From: Paenibacillus sp. ACRRY
GTDB taxonomy: Bacteria > Bacillota > Bacilli > Paenibacillales > Paenibacillaceae
NCBI RefSeq assembly: GCF_022346995.1
Contig: NZ_JAKRNM010000007.1
Coordinates: 1-64,000 of the forward strand
Direction of reading: 5' to 3'
DNA length: 64,000 nt
Part shown: in pieces, positions 61,439-64,000 of the stretch
How positions within the stretch are numbered: position 1 is the first letter of the stretch
Layout of the letters: every line of letters starts with the position of its first letter
Made by a program: the position numbers and the translations under genes
The notes under the pieces: generated by a model
Seen by the model: the letters and a program-made list of their open reading frames with translations, nothing else
Database searches by the model: none
What the model was told of the DNA's origin: nothing

Positions 61439-62377
61439 TTGAAGCACTTAACCTTGTTTAAATGGTTAACCGTATTAACTTGTCTTGTTATGTTCTTGGC
61501 TACGTTCGGCGGTGGGGTCGTTACCAAAACGGAATCGGGACTAGGGTGTGGCACGGAGTGGCCTTTATGTAACGGTAAACTCGTTCCTGCACATACTGTA
61601 GCCTCACTGATTGAATATTCACATCGTGCGGTCAGCGCATTGGCAGGATTGCTCTCCATTGCCTCTTTTGTTGCATTCCTACGATATGGCAAATCACGTC
61701 GTGATCTGCAATTGTTTTCATTCTTAACGTTGATCTTTGTTATTATCCAGGGGATTATGGGGGCTTTTGCCGTCGTCTTCTCCCAATCATCGGCGGTCAT
61801 GGCGCTGCATTTCGGTTTTGCCCTGATTGCCTTTGCCAGTTCCCTGATGATGGCTCTCGGTATTAGGCAGGAGGCTCGTCATGGTGGTCTCGAAAGGTTG
61901 AACAAGTACCCGCGGGTCAGCAAAAACTTCCGCAACCTGGTATGGTTCTCAACCATCTACACGTATCTTGTGGTATATACAGGGGCTTTCGTAAGTCATA
62001 CCGACTCAGCCGGGGGCTGCTCAGGCTTCCCGCTTTGTAACGGGCAGATTATACCTGAACTGTCTGGTGGCGTGGCCGTAGCTTTTGCTCACCGTGTAGC
62101 CGCGGCTTCCCTTGTTATTGTGATTGCGATCTTGGGACATTATGCATATCGGAAACATCCGGATAACACGGAACTTCGGGCGTTGGGCGTCGTTTCTGTA
62201 GTGCTCATTCTGCTTCAAGTACTGATCGGTTTTGGCATGATGCTCACCATCAGCCGTCCAGAAGTGTACATGTTCGTGGCACTGGCTCACATGCTTGATA
62301 TCGCCATATTATTCGGGATACTAACCTACATGAGTTTCCTGGTGTACAAGCTTCATCGGCCAGCTGATCGTTTTTAA
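61439..62377 (+). CDS. ctaA: Haem A synthase
   Basis: The 312-residue protein has eight membrane helices in two similar four-helix halves. Each half has a Cys pair, GLGCGTEWPLC (about 35-45) and AGGCSGFPLC, and haem-ligand His in IEYSHRAVSA, ALHFGFALIA, FAHRVAAA and LAHMLDIA. It oxidises haem O (from CtaB) to haem A. It starts at TTG 61439, with a weak site GGTGAG upstream. A TATAAT lies at 61344-61349. Confidence 0.93.
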   Translation: MKHLTLFKWLTVLTCLVMFLATFGGGVVTKTESGLGCGTEWPLCNGKLVPAHTVASLIEYSHRAVSALAGLLSIASFVAFLRYGKSRRDLQLFSFLTLIFVIIQGIMGAFAVVFSQSSAVMALHFGFALIAFASSLMMALGIRQEARHGGLERLNKYPRVSKNFRNLVWFSTIYTYLVVYTGAFVSHTDSAGGCSGFPLCNGQIIPELSGGVAVAFAHRVAAASLVIVIAILGHYAYRKHPDNTELRALGVVSVVLILLQVLIGFGMMLTISRPEVYMFVALAHMLDIAILFGILTYMSFLVYKLHRPADRF

Positions 62378-62584
62378 CATTTAATTGTACGGAGTCGTTC
62401 ATGGTTTCCAATGCAAAGTCCGCCATCCAATGATGCACATCATTGGGCAGGTGGGCTTTGTTTGATGTCAGGCGGGTCAGGGCACCCTAATGTAAGCAGC
62501 GACCACACGTTTACTCTGATTCCGATTAGGTTTAATATTATAAATCATCTTATTGATCAGCAGAGTGGAAAGAGGAGGCTGTAT

Positions 62585-63313
62585 ATGCTGCGAACGTTGC
62601 TGGGTGAATTGCCGCGTCAGAATGAGGGCGTATTGGAAGAAGCCATCGAATCCATGGTGGAGACGCTCGGACTTTTACAACGACAGCTGGATTTGAATCA
62701 GGACCCGACTCATGATTATCGCAAACTGTACGTATGGACACAGGGATTGATTTCCTCACTGGACGAGCTGGAGCAGGCATGCTTCGCTGCTTCACACTTC
62801 CGCCAGAAGGTCAGGGCTGGCTCCACCGATGATATGACCATTGAGGAGAAGGCCGAGTACGCACGATACGTGTACTTCTACAAGGATGGGTTCATTCGTT
62901 GTTTTGCGATTCTTGATAAGACAGGCACGGTATTAAATGAAATATTTAATCTGAACACATCCAAAGTAAAATCCCATTTTTCGTATTTTACCGTGATGAG
63001 ACAGTTTGGCTATTCGAAAATGCATAATGATCTTGCGGTTGAATTAATCCAAATCAAGGATGCATACCGGGAACCGATGAGCAAACTGCGCAAACGACGG
63101 AATATGGAGATTCACTACATGAATTCCGAGATGCAGGATGATCTGTGGCAGCTTCATCAGACCTTGCAGGGGAAAGTGAAGCTCGAAGATCTGGATCAGC
63201 ACCTGGAAGAATTGCGTCAGGGCGTAGATATGGTTTGCGAAACGCTAAAAGCGTCTTATGGTTACATCAACAAAATGTGGCACAAGCAGGGCATGTCAGA
63301 ACTGGCAAAATGA
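62585..63313 (+). CDS. Cthe_2314-like HEPN family protein
   Basis: The 242-residue helical protein matches a family seen in Paenibacillus as Cthe_2314-like HEPN: YVYFYKDGFIRCFAILDKTG and KLRKRRNMEIHYMN, the latter holding an R-x4-6-H-like HEPN motif (RRNMEIH). HEPN proteins are often RNases in defence or stress systems, but no nucleotidyltransferase partner lies adjacent, so a defence role is not shown. I chose ATG 62585, preceded by GAAAGAGGAGGC, over 62411. Confidence 0.75.
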   Translation: MLRTLLGELPRQNEGVLEEAIESMVETLGLLQRQLDLNQDPTHDYRKLYVWTQGLISSLDELEQACFAASHFRQKVRAGSTDDMTIEEKAEYARYVYFYKDGFIRCFAILDKTGTVLNEIFNLNTSKVKSHFSYFTVMRQFGYSKMHNDLAVELIQIKDAYREPMSKLRKRRNMEIHYMNSEMQDDLWQLHQTLQGKVKLEDLDQHLEELRQGVDMVCETLKASYGYINKMWHKQGMSELAK

Positions 63314-63330
63314 ATGTGTAATATTTACCT

Positions 63331-63359
63331 TTGACAAAGCGGAATACTTGGATTATACT
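63331..63359 (+). promoter_or_regulatory. Strong promoter of the met leader
   Basis: TTGACA (63331-63336) and TATACT (63354-63359) are separated by 17 bp, just upstream of the S-box. Confidence 0.82.
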
Positions 63360-63436
63360 GAGTTTCTAATTAAGCGTTACATGACATTAACATGCATACC
63401 ATTTACATTTTACCACTGAACTTATAAATTTAATAT

Positions 63437-63633
63437 TTCTTATCGAGAGCGGCGGAGGGACAGGCCCGATGAAGCCCGGCAACCGATTTATAAACGACAT
63501 GACAACCAGTCATACTTTATAGATGTTAGGTGCTAATTCCTACAAAATGGTGCACAGCACGATTTTGGCAGATGAGAAGGTATATTCTTTCGTGTGAAGA
63601 GCCCTTTTTGTTTCTGCAAAAGGGCTCTTTTTT
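63437..63633 (+). promoter_or_regulatory. S-box (SAM-I) riboswitch with terminator
   Basis: The aptamer (63439-63576) has P1 CTTATC/GATGAG, the core GAGAGCGGCGGAGGGACAGG, GATGAAGCCCGGCAACC and the later TTAGGTGCTAATTCC. A terminator GAGCCCTTTT...AAAAGGGCTC (63598-63633) ends in T residues. SAM binding would stabilise the terminator and shut off the methionine-uptake genes downstream. Confidence 0.95.
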
Positions 63634-63703
63634 ATATGTCAGAGGGGAATTTTCCTTTCATTCGGGTAAAGATACATGTAGGCGGTGGGAAGGAGAAGTC
63701 ATA

Positions 63704-64000
63704 TTGATCGAATTAAAAGGATTAACCAAGACGTATGGCAGAGGTTCAAAACAAACGACAGCCCTAGCCGATTTGGATCTAAAGATCGGCAAAGGTGAAA
63801 TATTCGGAGTGATCGGACACTCCGGTGCAGGGAAAAGTACATTGATCAGATGTATCAACCTGCTCGAAAGACCCACATCTGGTGAGGTATGGGTAGATGG
63901 GGTCAACCTAACCGATCTCCATAAGACAGAGCTGCAGCAGCAGCGACGCAAGATTGGCATGATATTTCAACACTTTAATCTGTTATCCTCGGCTACAGTA
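63704..64000 (+). CDS. metN: Methionine ABC transporter ATP-binding protein MetN (5' part)
   Basis: The first 99 residues are present; the gene runs past the window end. It starts at TTG 63704 after GGAAGGAG, and shows Walker A GHSGAGKST, Q-loop MIFQHFNLLSSATV (MetN-typical) and the N-terminal MIELKGLTKTYG. It should be followed by metI and metQ outside the window. The S-box upstream supports a methionine role. Confidence 0.93.
   Translation, partial: MIELKGLTKTYGRGSKQTTALADLDLKIGKGEIFGVIGHSGAGKSTLIRCINLLERPTSGEVWVDGVNLTDLHKTELQQQRRKIGMIFQHFNLLSSATV

Noticed and set aside
62378..62584. N-terminal extension of the HEPN protein from 62411
   Set aside because: The extra 58 residues lack a ribosome site, while ATG 62585 has a well-spaced GAGGAGG.

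Overview
The window reads as a chromosomal segment of an endospore-forming Gram-positive of the order Bacillales, most likely Paenibacillus. Grounds: moderate G+C, strong AGGAGG ribosome binding sites with frequent TTG and GTG starts, a tRNA cluster in the order of the Bacillus subtilis trnD cluster, spore genes (two alpha/beta SASPs, sspI, yunB, lytH, ylbJ), T-box and S-box leaders, and synteny such as yunB-lytH-lipA-yutD. The genus is inference. I see no phage, insertion sequence, CRISPR array or toxin-antitoxin module; this is core chromosome with a few lineage-specific elaborations.

1-1.7 kb: the 3' end of a 23S rRNA gene is followed directly, with no 5S gene, by 15 tRNA genes and a terminator. 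1.9-5.3 kb: a SAM methyltransferase convergent with a membrane-bound YesN-like AraC regulator. 5.3-10.9 kb: the most distinctive locus, an expanded envelope-stress operon (LiaI-like protein, PspA, two PspC proteins, a second PspA, then liaF-liaS-liaR) behind a promoter with four GTCT-type boxes. 11-13.6 kb: ywmB and a first glucose-6-phosphate dehydrogenase. 13.7-18.4 kb: a DoxX protein behind a palindromic operator, release factor 3, sspI, a Ktr potassium-channel regulator and a SpoU RNA methyltransferase. 18.5-22.8 kb: an ECF sigma factor with its probable anti-sigma, an AraC regulator divergent from a Gfo/Idh/MocA oxidoreductase, and an HxlR regulator. 23-26.5 kb: a second glucose-6-phosphate dehydrogenase with 6-phosphogluconate dehydrogenase and transaldolase, forming a pentose-phosphate block.

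26.6-32.5 kb: yunB, lytH, lipA, yutD, an NAD kinase and ylbJ. 32.6-36.5 kb: a 31-residue membrane protein, a truncated globin, a DUF2225 protein, a YycC-like protein with a zinc-ribbon partner, and an M3 oligopeptidase. 36.8-41 kb: two near-identical SASPs with sigma-G-like promoters flanking an aldose epimerase and a T-box-controlled trpS. 41-44.1 kb: a YfhP-like protein, ctaB and a SCO copper chaperone. 44.2-47.7 kb: a toprim protein, an MFS transporter and a CvpA-like/transglutaminase fusion. 47.8-52.1 kb: two tandem class B penicillin-binding proteins. 52.3-56 kb: mntABCD behind an MntR-like box. 56.2-63.3 kb: a HAD phosphatase, DUF456 protein, MurJ-type flippase, DUF2515 protein, thioredoxin-like protein, ctaA and a HEPN-family protein. 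63.3-64 kb: an S-box leader and the start of metN, cut by the window end.

Recurring themes are cell-envelope maintenance (Lia/Psp, penicillin-binding proteins, flippase), sporulation, NADPH supply, and haem A/cytochrome oxidase assembly (ctaA, ctaB, SCO). Gene functions come from family motifs visible in the translations; regulatory sites are consensus matches made by eye and are inference.
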